Of a DNA stretch of 17,659 nt, positions 1 to 6,448 are shown in pieces; position 1 is the first letter of the stretch, and the number at the start of each line of letters is the position of its first letter. The position numbers were made by a program, and so were the translations under genes. The stretch is from JBQCHF01 sp051953655. Its GTDB lineage: Bacteria; Actinomycetota; Actinomycetes; Motilibacterales; Motilibacteraceae. The stretch spans positions 1 to 17,659 of the forward strand of contig JBQCIO010000129.1 in NCBI GenBank assembly GCA_051953655.1, written 5' to 3'. The notes under the pieces were generated by a model. The model was not told the origin of the DNA, did no database searches, and saw only the letters and a program-made list of their open reading frames with translations.

Positions 1-24
1 GTCGCGGGTGTCGAGCTGGTTCAC
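1..24 (-). CDS. Possible 5' end of a gene running off the window
   Basis: A GTG at 24-22 opens a reading frame of eight codons to the window edge, with a purine-rich GGGGGG stretch about 10 nt upstream that could act as ribosome binding site. It would be downstream of, and co-oriented with, the DUF3263-type gene. In mycobacteria that gene is followed by a LytR C-terminal-domain protein, so that is one possible identity, but eight codons show nothing diagnostic. A competing GTG frame stops at once. Confidence 0.25.
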
Positions 25-109
25 GCGCTCGCCCCCCGGTCCTCGTTCACCGCTGCTCGTTCACGTGCTGGTCGCCAGGTTCGGTCGTGCGGGTCGGCAT
101 GCGGCGCGG

Positions 110-406
110 TCAGACCTCGATGCCGAGGCGGCGCGCCGAGCGGGCCCGCTGCCGGGTGGCGCGCAGCCGCCGCAGCCGCTTGACCAGCATCGGGTCGTGC
201 GCGAGCGCCTCGGGACGGTCGATGAGCGCGTTGAGGACCTGGTAGTAGCGGGTGGCCGACATGTCGAACAGGTCGCGGATGGCCTGCTCCTTGGCGCCCG
301 CGTACTTCCACCACTGCCGCTCGAAGGCGAGGATCTCGCGGTCACGCTCGGTCAGCTCGCCGCCGGGCTCGGTGGCCGGCGCGGTGAGGGCGTTCGCGGC
401 GTCCAT
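110..406 (-). CDS. DUF3263-type small protein
   Basis: A 98-residue acidic-then-basic helical protein. The segment ELTERDREILAFERQWW followed by AIRDLFDMSATRYYQVLN is the pattern I know from the actinobacterial DUF3263 family: a helix-turn-helix-like sequence ending in an Arg-rich tail (residues 75-95). The ATG at 406 is preceded by GGGGAG at good spacing, which supports this start. Function is unknown; a DNA-binding role is inferred only from the HTH-like pattern and the basic tail. It is divergent from the hydrolase gene and belongs to the chromosome, not the element. Confidence 0.8.
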   Translation of the reverse strand: MDAANALTAPATEPGGELTERDREILAFERQWWKYAGAKEQAIRDLFDMSATRYYQVLNALIDRPEALAHDPMLVKRLRRLRATRQRARSARRLGIEV

Positions 407-754
407 CGCGGCTCCCCTGGAAGTGGACGGTCGGTGCTGCGCTCGAGGGCGAGCGCGTCCGGGTCATCGTAGGCCGGGAACGACACGCATGTCATTCGCC
501 TGCGCGAACGAGCCGCCGTCCGGGTCGCCGCCACGAGCCTGCCCGGGGGCCGGGCCCCCGTCGCCACCGCCGTCGCCCCCCGCCCGGAGCGGCGGGCCCG
601 CGCGGGCGAACGGCTGCGCCTGGCGACCAGGGCCGGGCAATACGGTCCCTACCTGGGCGAACGAGCGGAGGGGCGATCCACGACGGGTGCCCGGACGAGT
701 GCCGTGCGTACGCTGGCCGCCTTCCGCAACGTCGCCGGACCGGGGAGGGCTCAG
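407..754. other. Divergent intergenic region with three GCGAACG boxes
   Basis: 348 bp separate the divergent DUF3263-type and hydrolase genes. I see no convincing gene here; the open frames are GC-rich shadows. Three similar boxes around GCGAACG occur at about 504-510, 606-612 and 656-662, the first and third within a longer shared context (CCTG[C/G]GCGAACGAGC). They could be regulator sites, but no protein is assigned. The hydrolase ribosome binding site GGGGAGGG lies at 742-749. Confidence 0.4.
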
Positions 755-1705
755 GTGGCCGTCGTCGCCCTGCCGCAGGTCGAGCCCGAGCTCCGCACCG
801 TCGTCGTCCACGGCCACGAGCGGGCCTACGTGACCGCCGGGTCCGGCCCGGCACTGCTCCTCCTGCACGGCATCGGGTGCGACCACCGCACCTGGCTGCC
901 CGTGCTCGGCGCCCTCGCCGAGCGCTTCACGGTGGTCGCGCCGGATCTGCTCGGGCACGGGGCCTCGGCCAAGCCGCGGGCCGACTACAGCATCGGCGGC
1001 TTCGCCAACGGGATGCGGGACCTGCTGACCGTGCTCGGGATCGAGCGCGCCACCGTCGTGGGCCACAGCTTCGGCGGCGGGGTGGCCATGCAGTTCGCCT
1101 ACCAGTTCCCCGAGCGCACCGAGCGGGTCGTCCTGGTGGGGTCCGGCGGGCTGGGCCGGACGGTGAACCCGCTGCTGCGGGCGGCCACCCTCCCCGGCAG
1201 CGGGCCCGCCCTCGCGGCCGCCACCCTTCCGCCGGTGCGCGGCGCCGTCACGGCGGTGGCCGGCGTCGCCGCCCGGACGCGCCTGCCGTGGACCCACGAC
1301 CTGCACGGGCTGAGCGACGTCTACGGCGCGCTCGCCGACCCGGCCGCCCGCCGGGCCTTCCTCCACGTCCTGCGGGCCGCCGTCGACTGGCGCGGACAGG
1401 TGGTGACCATGCTCGACCGCGCCTACCTGGCCGCCGAGATGCCCGTGCTCGTCGTGTGGGGCCGGCGGGACACCGTCCTGCCGCTCAAGCACGCGCGGGC
1501 GGCGGCAGCGGTCATCCCCGGCGCCCGCCTGGAGGTCTTCGACCGCTCCGGCCACTTCCCGATGGCGGACGAGCCGGCGCGGTTCGCCGAGGCGGTGACG
1601 CGCTTCGTGGCGTCCTCCACCCCCTCGCGGCACGACCGGGGCCGGTGGCGGGAGCTGCTCGTCGACGGCGGCCCCGCCACCCGTCCGGTGGCCGCCCCCG
1701 CCTGA
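755..1705 (+). CDS. Alpha/beta-hydrolase fold protein
   Basis: A 316-residue single-domain alpha/beta hydrolase of usual size. Visible motifs in order are LLLLHG (oxyanion-hole strand, residues 34-39), the nucleophile elbow GHSFGG with Ser105, the acid region VVWGRRD near residue 235, and the catalytic His in SGHFPMADEP near residue 263, so the triad is complete. No signal peptide is evident and it should be cytoplasmic. Substrate cannot be told; esterase, lipase or epoxide-hydrolase-like enzymes share these motifs. I chose GTG 755 because GGGGAGGG lies 5 nt upstream; a longer ATG start at 704 is possible but lacks a comparable site. The last 25 residues are a low-complexity Pro/Ala tail. Confidence 0.9.
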   Translation: MAVVALPQVEPELRTVVVHGHERAYVTAGSGPALLLLHGIGCDHRTWLPVLGALAERFTVVAPDLLGHGASAKPRADYSIGGFANGMRDLLTVLGIERATVVGHSFGGGVAMQFAYQFPERTERVVLVGSGGLGRTVNPLLRAATLPGSGPALAAATLPPVRGAVTAVAGVAARTRLPWTHDLHGLSDVYGALADPAARRAFLHVLRAAVDWRGQVVTMLDRAYLAAEMPVLVVWGRRDTVLPLKHARAAAAVIPGARLEVFDRSGHFPMADEPARFAEAVTRFVASSTPSRHDRGRWRELLVDGGPATRPVAAPA

Positions 1706-1742
1706 CGTGCCGGCGGGCACGGCCTCTGGTCCGCACAGCGCG

Positions 1743-2246
1743 TCAGAGCGGGAGGCCGACGACCTGGTCGTAGGCGGCGACCCACGCCTCGAACACGACG
1801 GCGCCGTCGCCGAGGTGGTCGATGCCCTTCCCGTCCGCCTTGTTCTTGTCCGGCATGCTGTCGGCGATGTCGCCGCCCTGGCCACCGGCCTGCTCGGTGT
1901 CGTGGCCGCCCGGGTTGACCGAGGTGCAGATGTAGTCCTCGTCGCAGGTGATCTCGAACGGCGAGCCGCCACCGATCACGATGGTCGAGGCCACGTGCTC
2001 GGCGGCCAGGACGGCGTCGATCTGCGCCAGCTGTTCGGCGGAGAACTGCAGCCCCATGAAGCCGAACAGGTCGGCGTCGCTGAGCATGTCGTCGGACCAG
2101 ATCTTGGAGTGCGTGCCCGCCGACACGGCGCCCTGGGTGGACCGGTTGGCGTTGTAGCACTCGTGCGCGAAGGCCGGGGCGGCCGAGAGGGCGAGGGCGG
2201 AGGCGGCGAGGCCGGTGACGGCGATGCGGCGGACGGTGCGGTTCAT
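1743..2246 (-). CDS. Small secreted protein of unknown function
   Basis: A 167-residue protein with a clear Sec signal peptide: MNRTVRRIAV, a hydrophobic core GLAASALALSAAP, and an AFA|H cleavage site after about residue 27. The mature protein begins HECYN, has few Cys, and contains an acidic GGHDTEQAGGQGGD stretch. The ATG at 2246 is backed by GGGAG 8 nt upstream; longer in-frame starts would bury the signal peptide and are rejected. I do not recognise a catalytic motif. It converges on the hydrolase gene, with 37 bp between stops. Confidence 0.8.
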   Translation of the reverse strand: MNRTVRRIAVTGLAASALALSAAPAFAHECYNANRSTQGAVSAGTHSKIWSDDMLSDADLFGFMGLQFSAEQLAQIDAVLAAEHVASTIVIGGGSPFEITCDEDYICTSVNPGGHDTEQAGGQGGDIADSMPDKNKADGKGIDHLGDGAVVFEAWVAAYDQVVGLPL

Positions 2247-2322
2247 GGCGGGGCTCCCTGTCGATGGATTCGCGATGACCCCTCGGTCTTTCGGACCGGC
2301 GGGGTTCGTTGACATCAAGGAG

Positions 2323-2345
2323 CCTGCGGCCGCGGCGGCCGCAGG
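2323..2345. promoter_or_regulatory. Perfect 11-bp inverted repeat upstream of the secreted-protein gene
   Basis: CCTGCGGCCGC, one G, then its exact reverse complement, 77 bp upstream of the secreted-protein start and in the divergent region with the GNAT gene. It could be an operator; in DNA this GC-rich such palindromes also arise by chance. Confidence 0.35.
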
Positions 2346-2386
2346 ACGACCGTGCTGCCTGGCGGTTCGGGGTGGGGCCAGCACCA

Positions 2387-2404
2387 CCACCCACCGGTGG
2401 GTGG
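2387..2404. promoter_or_regulatory. 18-bp perfect palindrome
   Basis: CCACCCACC joined to its exact reverse complement, about 105 bp upstream of the GNAT gene. Together with the 2323-2345 repeat it makes this 263-bp divergent spacer (2247-2509) rich in dyad symmetry; no gene is seen in the spacer. Confidence 0.35.
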
Positions 2405-2509
2405 ACGGGTCCGGTCGCACCCCCGCACGTCGAGTAGGGTGCGTGGCTCCCCTCGCGGGCATGTCTCCGACAGAGCGTCGGAGTAGCGCCGGTCACGGCG
2501 CGGGACAAG

Positions 2510-2938
2510 GTGCTGAAGGTGCAGGACGTGGACTACGAGCTCGACGACGACCCCTCGCGCATCGACCTCGACGTCGTCTGGTCCTTCCTGTCCGAGCATG
2601 CCTACTGGGCCCGCTGGCGCACCCGGGACGACGTCGAGACGCAGGTGCTGAGCGCCTGGCGGGTGGTGGGCGCCTACGACGTCGAGGGCCACATGGTCGC
2701 CTTCGCCCGCGCCTTCTCCGACGGCGTCTCCACCGCCTACCTCGCCGACGTCTTCGTGCTGCCCGAGCACCGGGGCCGCGGCCTGGGCGAGACGGTGGTG
2801 CGCCACGTGGTGGAGGAGGGCCCCGGCGCCGACTTCCGCTGGATGCTGCACACCCGGGATGCCCACGGTCTCTACGCCCGCCTCGGGTTCGCCGAGCCGG
2901 ACGAGCGCTACCTCGAGCGCCCGTCGCGCCGCGGTTGA
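2510..2938 (+). CDS. GNAT-family N-acetyltransferase
   Basis: 142 residues, the normal size of a single GNAT domain. The acetyl-CoA pyrophosphate-binding motif is visible as VLPEHRGRGLGETVV (residues about 83-97), preceded by the core strand TAYLADVFV and followed by the C-terminal HGLYARLGF turn typical of the fold. It should transfer an acetyl group to an amine; the substrate cannot be read from sequence. GTG 510 is the longest plausible start, but the GTG at 2528 (MDYELDDDPS) with AAGGTG upstream is also credible. Its stop lies 16 bp from that of the convergent 61-residue gene. Confidence 0.9.
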   Translation: MLKVQDVDYELDDDPSRIDLDVVWSFLSEHAYWARWRTRDDVETQVLSAWRVVGAYDVEGHMVAFARAFSDGVSTAYLADVFVLPEHRGRGLGETVVRHVVEEGPGADFRWMLHTRDAHGLYARLGFAEPDERYLERPSRRG

Positions 2939-2954
2939 GCACCTGCGGCCGAGC

Positions 2955-3140
2955 TCAGCCCGGCTCGCGCCGGCGCACCTCGGCCTGCGGTCGCGCGTGG
3001 TGGTACTTCTCCCCCGGCCGCACCGTGTACTCGACCACCGCGTGCCACCGGCCGTGGCGGTCGCGGTAGGCGTGCAGCAGGTCGGCGGGCAGCCACTCGC
3101 CGTCATGCAGGACCTCGGCGGGGCGACGCGGGATGGGCAC
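2955..3140 (-). CDS. Conserved-looking 61-residue protein
   Basis: A short basic protein starting at GTG 3140 with GGAAGG nine nt upstream. Its sequence (HDGEWLPADLLHAYRD, then GRWHAVVEYTVRPGEKYHH) has regular alternation of aromatic and charged residues, like small beta-rich actinobacterial proteins seen near housekeeping genes. Codon use matches the neighbours. The open frame continues upstream through the attachment site, but that extension is not credible. Function unknown. Confidence 0.7.
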   Translation of the reverse strand: MPIPRRPAEVLHDGEWLPADLLHAYRDRHGRWHAVVEYTVRPGEKYHHARPQAEVRRREPG

Positions 3141-3242
3141 GGCCAGGACCTTCCGTGGAGCTCCGGCTCGACCCGGTGCCCATCCTGCCAGCGGTGCGGG
3201 GCGCTGTCCCACCGACCTCGGAGCCGGCGTTCTCCCGTGGAT
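3141..3242. other. Spacer left of the element
   Basis: No gene seen. It holds a 13-bp copy (3217-3229, CTCGGAGCCGGCG) of the first 13 bases of the attachment repeat that starts at 3243, i.e. of the tRNA acceptor end plus downstream bases. Confidence 0.4.
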
Positions 3243-3289
3243 CTCGGAGCCGGCGAGGGGACTCGAACCCCTAACCACCTGTTTACAAG
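3243..3289. repeat. Left attachment site (displaced 3' end of tRNA-Thr)
   Basis: 47 bp identical to 16755-16801. It holds the tRNA acceptor 3' strand, T arm and the 3' half of the anticodon arm on the minus strand, then breaks off within the anticodon loop. This is the usual product when a tyrosine integrase crosses over in a tRNA anticodon region. Confidence 0.93.
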
Positions 3290-3338
3290 TCCGGCGGGAC
3301 CCATCCGAGCAGGTCCACCGAGGTCCAAGCCACGCGAC

Positions 3339-3355
3339 GAACCTGCAGGTCAGGA
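3339..3355. promoter_or_regulatory. Inverted CCTGCAGG box near the left core
   Basis: GAACCTGCAGGTCAGGA is nearly the reverse complement of the box beside the right core (16742-16755, TGACCTGCAGGAAC). Its position 50 bp inside the left end suggests an integrase or excisionase site; this is inference. Confidence 0.4.
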
Positions 3356-3409
3356 CCGTGATCACGTCCACTGTCGTTCCCCGCCGTCCGCGGCGATCCC
3401 CCCAACCTT

Positions 3410-3427
3410 GTGACACGTCCGTGACAC
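3410..3427 (+). promoter_or_regulatory. Candidate integrase arm-type sites, left arm
   Basis: GTGACAC occurs twice with exactly 11-bp periodicity (3410-3416 and 3421-3427). The right end has GTGACAT twice with the same 11-bp period (16682-16699). Paired same-orientation heptamers at both ends of an element are what arm-type sites for the integrase N-terminal domain look like. Confidence 0.5.
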
Positions 3428-3432
3428 GAGGC

Positions 3433-3468
3433 GGCCCCCAGCAGGTGCTGGAACACCTGCCGAGGGCC
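3433..3468. terminator. Hairpin upstream of the first cargo gene
   Basis: An inner 7-bp stem (GCAGGTG/CACCTGC, loop of 6, 3441-3460) lies inside an outer GGCCC/GGGCC pair, 38 bp before the start at 3507. There is no T tract. It could be a terminator facing the element end, an operator or a leader structure. Confidence 0.4.
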
Positions 3469-3506
3469 TTGATCCCACCCCCATCCGATGCAAGGGAGCA
3501 GGACCC

Positions 3507-3875
3507 ATGACTGATCAGACCACGAGCACCCCGCGCCAGATACAGCACCCGGAGTGGTGCGAGGGCGACCGTGCCCACGAGCACGGGACCGACCCGGCTG
3601 GGCAGGTAACCCACGTCTACGGCGTTGCGGGCGGCTTCCTGCCCGAGGTTCACCGTCTCGACGACCGACCGGCCACACGTGCCCGTCAGGGCGGCTGGGA
3701 CCTGGCAGTCCGGCAGACCGACCACATGCGCGAGGACGGCCACGTCGACTACGTCGAGGACCTGGTTCTCGCGCTCGACTTCCGCGGGTACGAGGTGAGG
3801 CTGCTCCCGAGCGAGGCTCGTTCGCTGGCGGCGGCGCTGGTGCGCGGCGCTGACCTCGCCGAGAGGCTGATCTAG
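3507..3875 (+). CDS. 122-residue acidic protein, DUF6907-like pattern
   Basis: ATG 3507 follows GGGAG at suitable spacing. The N-terminal half has a PEWCEGDRAHEHG motif (Cys/His near residues 18-25), then a beta-rich middle and a C-terminal helix with LLPSEARSLAAALVRGADLAE. A W-C start and a final helix of this form remind me of DUF6907-type small proteins from actinobacterial elements, but I recall this only loosely. No enzyme motif is seen. It is the first gene inside the left end and reads away from it. A stem-loop repeat follows the TAG stop by 2 bp. Confidence 0.72.
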   Translation: MTDQTTSTPRQIQHPEWCEGDRAHEHGTDPAGQVTHVYGVAGGFLPEVHRLDDRPATRARQGGWDLAVRQTDHMREDGHVDYVEDLVLALDFRGYEVRLLPSEARSLAAALVRGADLAERLI

Positions 3876-3877
3876 CC

Positions 3878-3921
3878 CGAACGACAGCGACGCCCCGCCC
3901 CGGTTGTCCGGGTGCGGGGCG
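3878..3921. repeat. 44-bp stem-loop repeat, copy 1 (likely terminator)
   Basis: It contains GCCCCGC-CCGG, loop TTGT, CCGG-GTGCGGGGC. It starts 2 bp after the stop at 3875, so it probably ends that transcript. A second copy with 3 mismatches lies at 4898-4941, also just after a TAG triplet. Confidence 0.7.
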
Positions 3922-3954
3922 GTCCCTGTGGCCCGAACACTAAGTTTCGGGGCC

Positions 3955-4422
3955 ATGCTCGCTCACCACTGGCTCAGCGACGGGTGGCAAGACGTCGTCA
4001 ACGTCACCTCGTCCATGGCCACCGTACTGGCCACCATCCTCGCCGTCGTTGCGCTACTGCTGTCGAGTAGGGCGACCAGGGACGCTCAGCGCGCCCTCGC
4101 CCGTGAGCGTCGCCTCGACTTCGAGATCGATGCGCTTGCCGAACTGGTGGATCAGATCGAGCTGACGACGAACCGCGGAGATCGCAGCCAGATCATGAGA
4201 ACTCGCCTGCGGCTACTGCCGCCCGGGGAGCTTCCAGCCACGCGCGCGCGGGTCAGAGAGGACGGGCAGTACTTCAGGGATGAGCGCGGCGAACCAGACA
4301 ACCTCGAGCCGCCCCTTCGGACAGCTCTGGACGATTGGGCATGGGGCGGCGTGTCCGTTCGCGACCTCATGCGGGCCGAGGTAGACGACGCCATTAAGAA
4401 GCGTCTCCTGGAGCGGGGCTAG
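3955..4422 (+). CDS. Single-pass membrane protein of unknown function
   Basis: 155 residues from ATG 3955. A hydrophobic segment (about residues 20-38, ATVLATILAVVALLLSS) is followed by a long charged region, RDAQRALARERRLDFEIDALAELVDQIE, likely a coiled coil in the cytoplasm. Topology would be N-out with a C-terminal cytoplasmic domain of about 115 residues. An earlier GTG frame from 3904 overlaps the hairpin and is less likely. The stop shares a CTAG palindrome with the stop of the convergent oxygenase pseudogene. A membrane-linked exclusion or defence role is possible for a satellite cargo gene, but nothing in the sequence proves it. Confidence 0.65.
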   Translation: MLAHHWLSDGWQDVVNVTSSMATVLATILAVVALLLSSRATRDAQRALARERRLDFEIDALAELVDQIELTTNRGDRSQIMRTRLRLLPPGELPATRARVREDGQYFRDERGEPDNLEPPLRTALDDWAWGGVSVRDLMRAEVDDAIKKRLLERG

Positions 4423-4709
4423 CGCAGCCTCGGACCTCGCCCGTTGACGATGAGCGACCAGCGCTCCCCGGCCGTCACGGGCTCGACCTCGTTGACGGTC
4501 CAGCCAGGCAGGGCGATCAGGGTGCCGCGGGTGCGGGGCACCTCGAGGCGCTGGCCGGCGAAGTGAACGACCAAGGCGCCGCCCTCGTAGTCCTCTGTCG
4601 CGGACGGCTGGGCGATGCCGGCGACTGACCGCCCGAACACGCGGGCGCTGGCGTCGTTCCGCGTGCAGCTCACCTCGTACATGGGCACCGACGTCGTGAC
4701 AGTGCTCAA
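4419..4709 (-). pseudogene. Truncated 2OG-Fe(II) dioxygenase remnant
   Basis: The C-terminal about 70 residues closely match the intact enzyme at 8321-8920 (DYEGGALVVHFAGQRLE, TRGTLIALPGWTV, EVEPVTAGERWSLIVNGRG). The distal metal-binding His has become Asn (TVNEVEP in place of TVHEVEP). The HxD region is replaced by CTRNDASARVFGR, and the N-terminal half is missing. An in-frame TAG lies directly upstream of the TTG at 4709. It should have no dioxygenase activity. Residual similarity (YEVS against YRVG) shows degeneration as well as truncation. Confidence 0.8.
4423..4625. repeat. 203-bp direct repeat, left copy (dioxygenase 3' end)
   Basis: Aligns without gaps to 8325-8527 at roughly 90% identity by eye. 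Similarity is lost abruptly beyond 4625/8527 and right before 4423/8325. The pair brackets about 3.7 kb of cargo. Confidence 0.85.
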
Positions 4710-4897
4710 CTACGGCTGCGAGCACGTCTTCGCTGGCACCCATCGCGAAACGACGGACCTCATCGCCGCCACTGACGCAGGCGCGACACCTTGGCGTCGA
4801 GGCTGCCATCGAGGTCCGTGACTGGGATCGTGGAGCACGACCGCGAGGCGTTCGTTCCCGTGGAAGTACGAGAGCGACGCACCCCCGCAGTAGCCCG
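4710..4897. other. Mosaic spacer without a recognised gene
   Basis: No intact gene is supported. On the minus strand, YCGGASLSYFHGNERLAVVLHD in one frame and VTDLDGSLDAKVSRLRQWRR in the next look coding-like and could be a frameshifted remnant; a plus-strand frame ends in TAG at 4891 just before the stem-loop repeat. Both are weak. Confidence 0.35.
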
Positions 4898-4941
4898 CGA
4901 ACGACAGCGACGCCCCACCCCGATTGTCCGGGAGCGGGGCG
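4898..4941. repeat. 44-bp stem-loop repeat, copy 2
   Basis: Matches 3878-3921 in 41 of 44 positions and keeps the pairing CCCCG-ATTGTC-CGGGG type hairpin. It lies 8 bp downstream of the stop of the minus-strand HTH gene at 4950, so it could terminate that gene from the other side. Confidence 0.7.
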
Positions 4942-4949
4942 CCGCTAGG

Positions 4950-5165
4950 TCAGCAGGGTCGCCCGTCGGTGTTCGCCTCGAGCCACTGAGAGACGACGGA
5001 CAGCCGATACAGGACCTTCCGACCGGCGTAGGTGCAGTCGGGCCCACGCTCGGCGTCTCGGACCTTGTTGACGCGGTTCTTGCGCCACTGGCGGACGGTC
5101 TCGCGGGACACCCGCAGGTACTGGGCCAGCTCCTCCTCTGTGAGCAGCGGCTCGAGGTTCGCCAT
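4950..5165 (-). CDS. Small HTH protein (MerR/excisionase-like)
   Basis: 71 residues from ATG 5165. LLTEEELAQYLRVSRETVRQWRKN is a clear helix-turn-helix of the HTH_17 / excisionase group, followed by a wing (GPDCTYAGRKVLYRLS) and a final helix VVSQWLEAN. It probably binds DNA as a regulator or a second recombination directionality factor; the other candidate is at 14601-14780. The start lacks a good ribosome site; a GGGGAGG at about 5201-5207 could serve a longer form. It stands alone between the hairpin repeat and a 200-bp spacer. Confidence 0.75.
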   Translation of the reverse strand: MANLEPLLTEEELAQYLRVSRETVRQWRKNRVNKVRDAERGPDCTYAGRKVLYRLSVVSQWLEANTDGRPC

Positions 5166-5368
5166 AGGTCGACGAACGGGCGTTGAGCGAGCGCGTTCCT
5201 CCCCAACTAGACTTCGGGATTCGCGACGGGGGCTTTGTGCCATGCCCGAAGGCTGACAGGTCAAGGCCCGCAGGTCGCCGCACGCCGCGCAACGCCCTGC
5301 CAGCCAGTAGCCTCTACGCAGCGAAGCCTGCCGGCCTTCCCCCGTTCGGCCTGCTTGAAGTTGTCCGC

Positions 5369-5884
5369 TTAGATGCGGGCGAGAATCTCCGCCTTCTTGG
5401 CCTCGAACTCTTCCTGCGTGAGCACGCCTGCATCGCGCAACTTGCCGAGCTGCTCCAGTATCTGGATAGCCTCGCTTCCCGCAGGTCGGGTTTCAGTAGC
5501 CGTCTTCGGTCCATCGGCATCTGCAGCCGCGATCTTGGGATCCGCTGCATGGGGCGGAACGGTGGCGGATGAGCCGTCCTCAGCCAGCCGGCGAGGCCTT
5601 TGCGTGAGCGCAATTCCACCGACCGCGAGCGCGACGATCAGGAATATGAATCCTCGCTGACGCGCAGCCGATACGAGTGGCAGGCAGGCCTCTCGAACCA
5701 GTGCGGAGGAAACGTCATCCGGATAGACCTTCGGACTAATAGCCGTGCCGCAGGTAACTGATCCTCCCCCGGATGTCTCCCAGTTTACATTGTTCGTCGA
5801 CATCAGCAGCGCTGCGATTGCTATCAGCAGCGCCGCCCATATGCCCACCCAAAAGACTGTCGCATGACCTCTGCCCTCAGTCAC
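5369..5884 (-). CDS. Two-TM membrane protein with C-terminal SHOCT domain
   Basis: 171 residues from GTG 5884, with GGGGAGGG upstream. TM1 is about residues 9-28 (VFWVGIWAALLIAIAALL) and TM2 about 78-94 (FIFLIVALAVGGIAL). The 50-residue loop between them carries two Cys (45 and 67) that may form a disulfide. A low-complexity Ala/Asp linker leads to residues 140-171, AIQILEQLGKLRDAGVLTQE followed by EFEAKKAEILARI, a textbook SHOCT domain (short C-terminal oligomerisation/binding module). Role unknown; membrane cargo genes in prophages often affect superinfection, but that is only an analogy here. Confidence 0.82.
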   Translation of the reverse strand: MTEGRGHATVFWVGIWAALLIAIAALLMSTNNVNWETSGGGSVTCGTAISPKVYPDDVSSALVREACLPLVSAARQRGFIFLIVALAVGGIALTQRPRRLAEDGSSATVPPHAADPKIAAADADGPKTATETRPAGSEAIQILEQLGKLRDAGVLTQEEFEAKKAEILARI

Positions 5885-6011
5885 CCTGACCTGCCCTCCC
5901 CGACTGCCGCCACCGAGCAATGGTGCCCGCCTCGGTCGCCGAGTGTCACTAGCGCAGTCGAGTTCAGGCAGGCTTCGGACAGGCGTTCGAACCCGTGCGA
6001 CACTTGCCCTC

Positions 6012-6305
6012 ATGGCTGGCGGTATGCGACCCACCCGCGGGCCAAGCCTCGTCGAGCGCACCGACGCACGGCGCGCGCAGGAAGCCGCCGCGCAGGTGCC
6101 GCAGCCCGAGGCGGCCCGGCCCTGGCCCCGTCACTGCTGGGTACACCCGGCCGACGGCGGCCCGCACTTGCCGGGCTTGCTGCTGGAGTGGCGGCGCGAG
6201 GACGGGCGTTGGCTCGGGCGGGTGGCGGTCGGAACGCTCGATGAGGACGGGCGGGCGCAACTGCTCGAGCGGTGGATGGACGCCGGGCGGCTTGAGCCAA
6301 GGTAG
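6012..6305 (+). CDS. Small Trp-rich protein of actinobacterial mobile elements
   Basis: 97 residues from ATG 6012; ATG 6024 is an alternative and neither has a strong ribosome site. The core RPWPRHCWVHPADGGPHLPG, then LLLEWRREDGRWLGRVAV and LLERWMDAGRLEP, is a pattern I recognise from many short proteins of actinobacterial plasmids and integrative elements, without known function. A single Cys and several Trp in short beta strands suggest a small barrel. It is divergent from the SHOCT gene and ends 32 bp before a terminator-like hairpin. Confidence 0.68.
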   Translation: MAGGMRPTRGPSLVERTDARRAQEAAAQVPQPEAARPWPRHCWVHPADGGPHLPGLLLEWRREDGRWLGRVAVGTLDEDGRAQLLERWMDAGRLEPR

Positions 6306-6337
6306 GCGCGCGGCCCTGCGGCGAGCCGCAAAGAAGA

Positions 6338-6363
6338 ACGGCCCCCGCGTTAGCGAGGGCCGT
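6338..6363 (+). terminator. Hairpin terminator after the small Trp-rich gene
   Basis: ACGGCCC-CCGC, loop GTTA, GCG-AGGGCCGT: a strong stem 33 bp after the stop at 6305 and before the NYN gene. No T run follows, as is common in high-GC actinobacteria. Confidence 0.7.
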
Positions 6364-6448
6364 CGAGCTGCGGCCACCGAAGCGGCCCCAGCGGGGTATG
6401 CGACACACTGTAGCCCCAAGTCGGCGGGATGCCAAGGGGGCGGGGAGC

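Noticed and set aside
464..1972. 502-residue open frame on the minus strand
   Set aside because: It lies antisense to the motif-complete hydrolase and is low-complexity; a GC-driven shadow.
3243..3289. A second tRNA gene
   Set aside because: It has only the 3' 42 nt; acceptor 5' strand and D arm are missing, so it is an attachment remnant.
2955..3956. Long minus-strand frame crossing the left attachment site
   Set aside because: Only its last 61 codons look like protein. The rest is antisense to the 3507-3875 gene and runs through the tRNA remnant.
4615..4821. 68-residue plus-strand frame after the dead dioxygenase
   Set aside because: It overlaps the pseudogene end, has no ribosome site and no recognisable motif.
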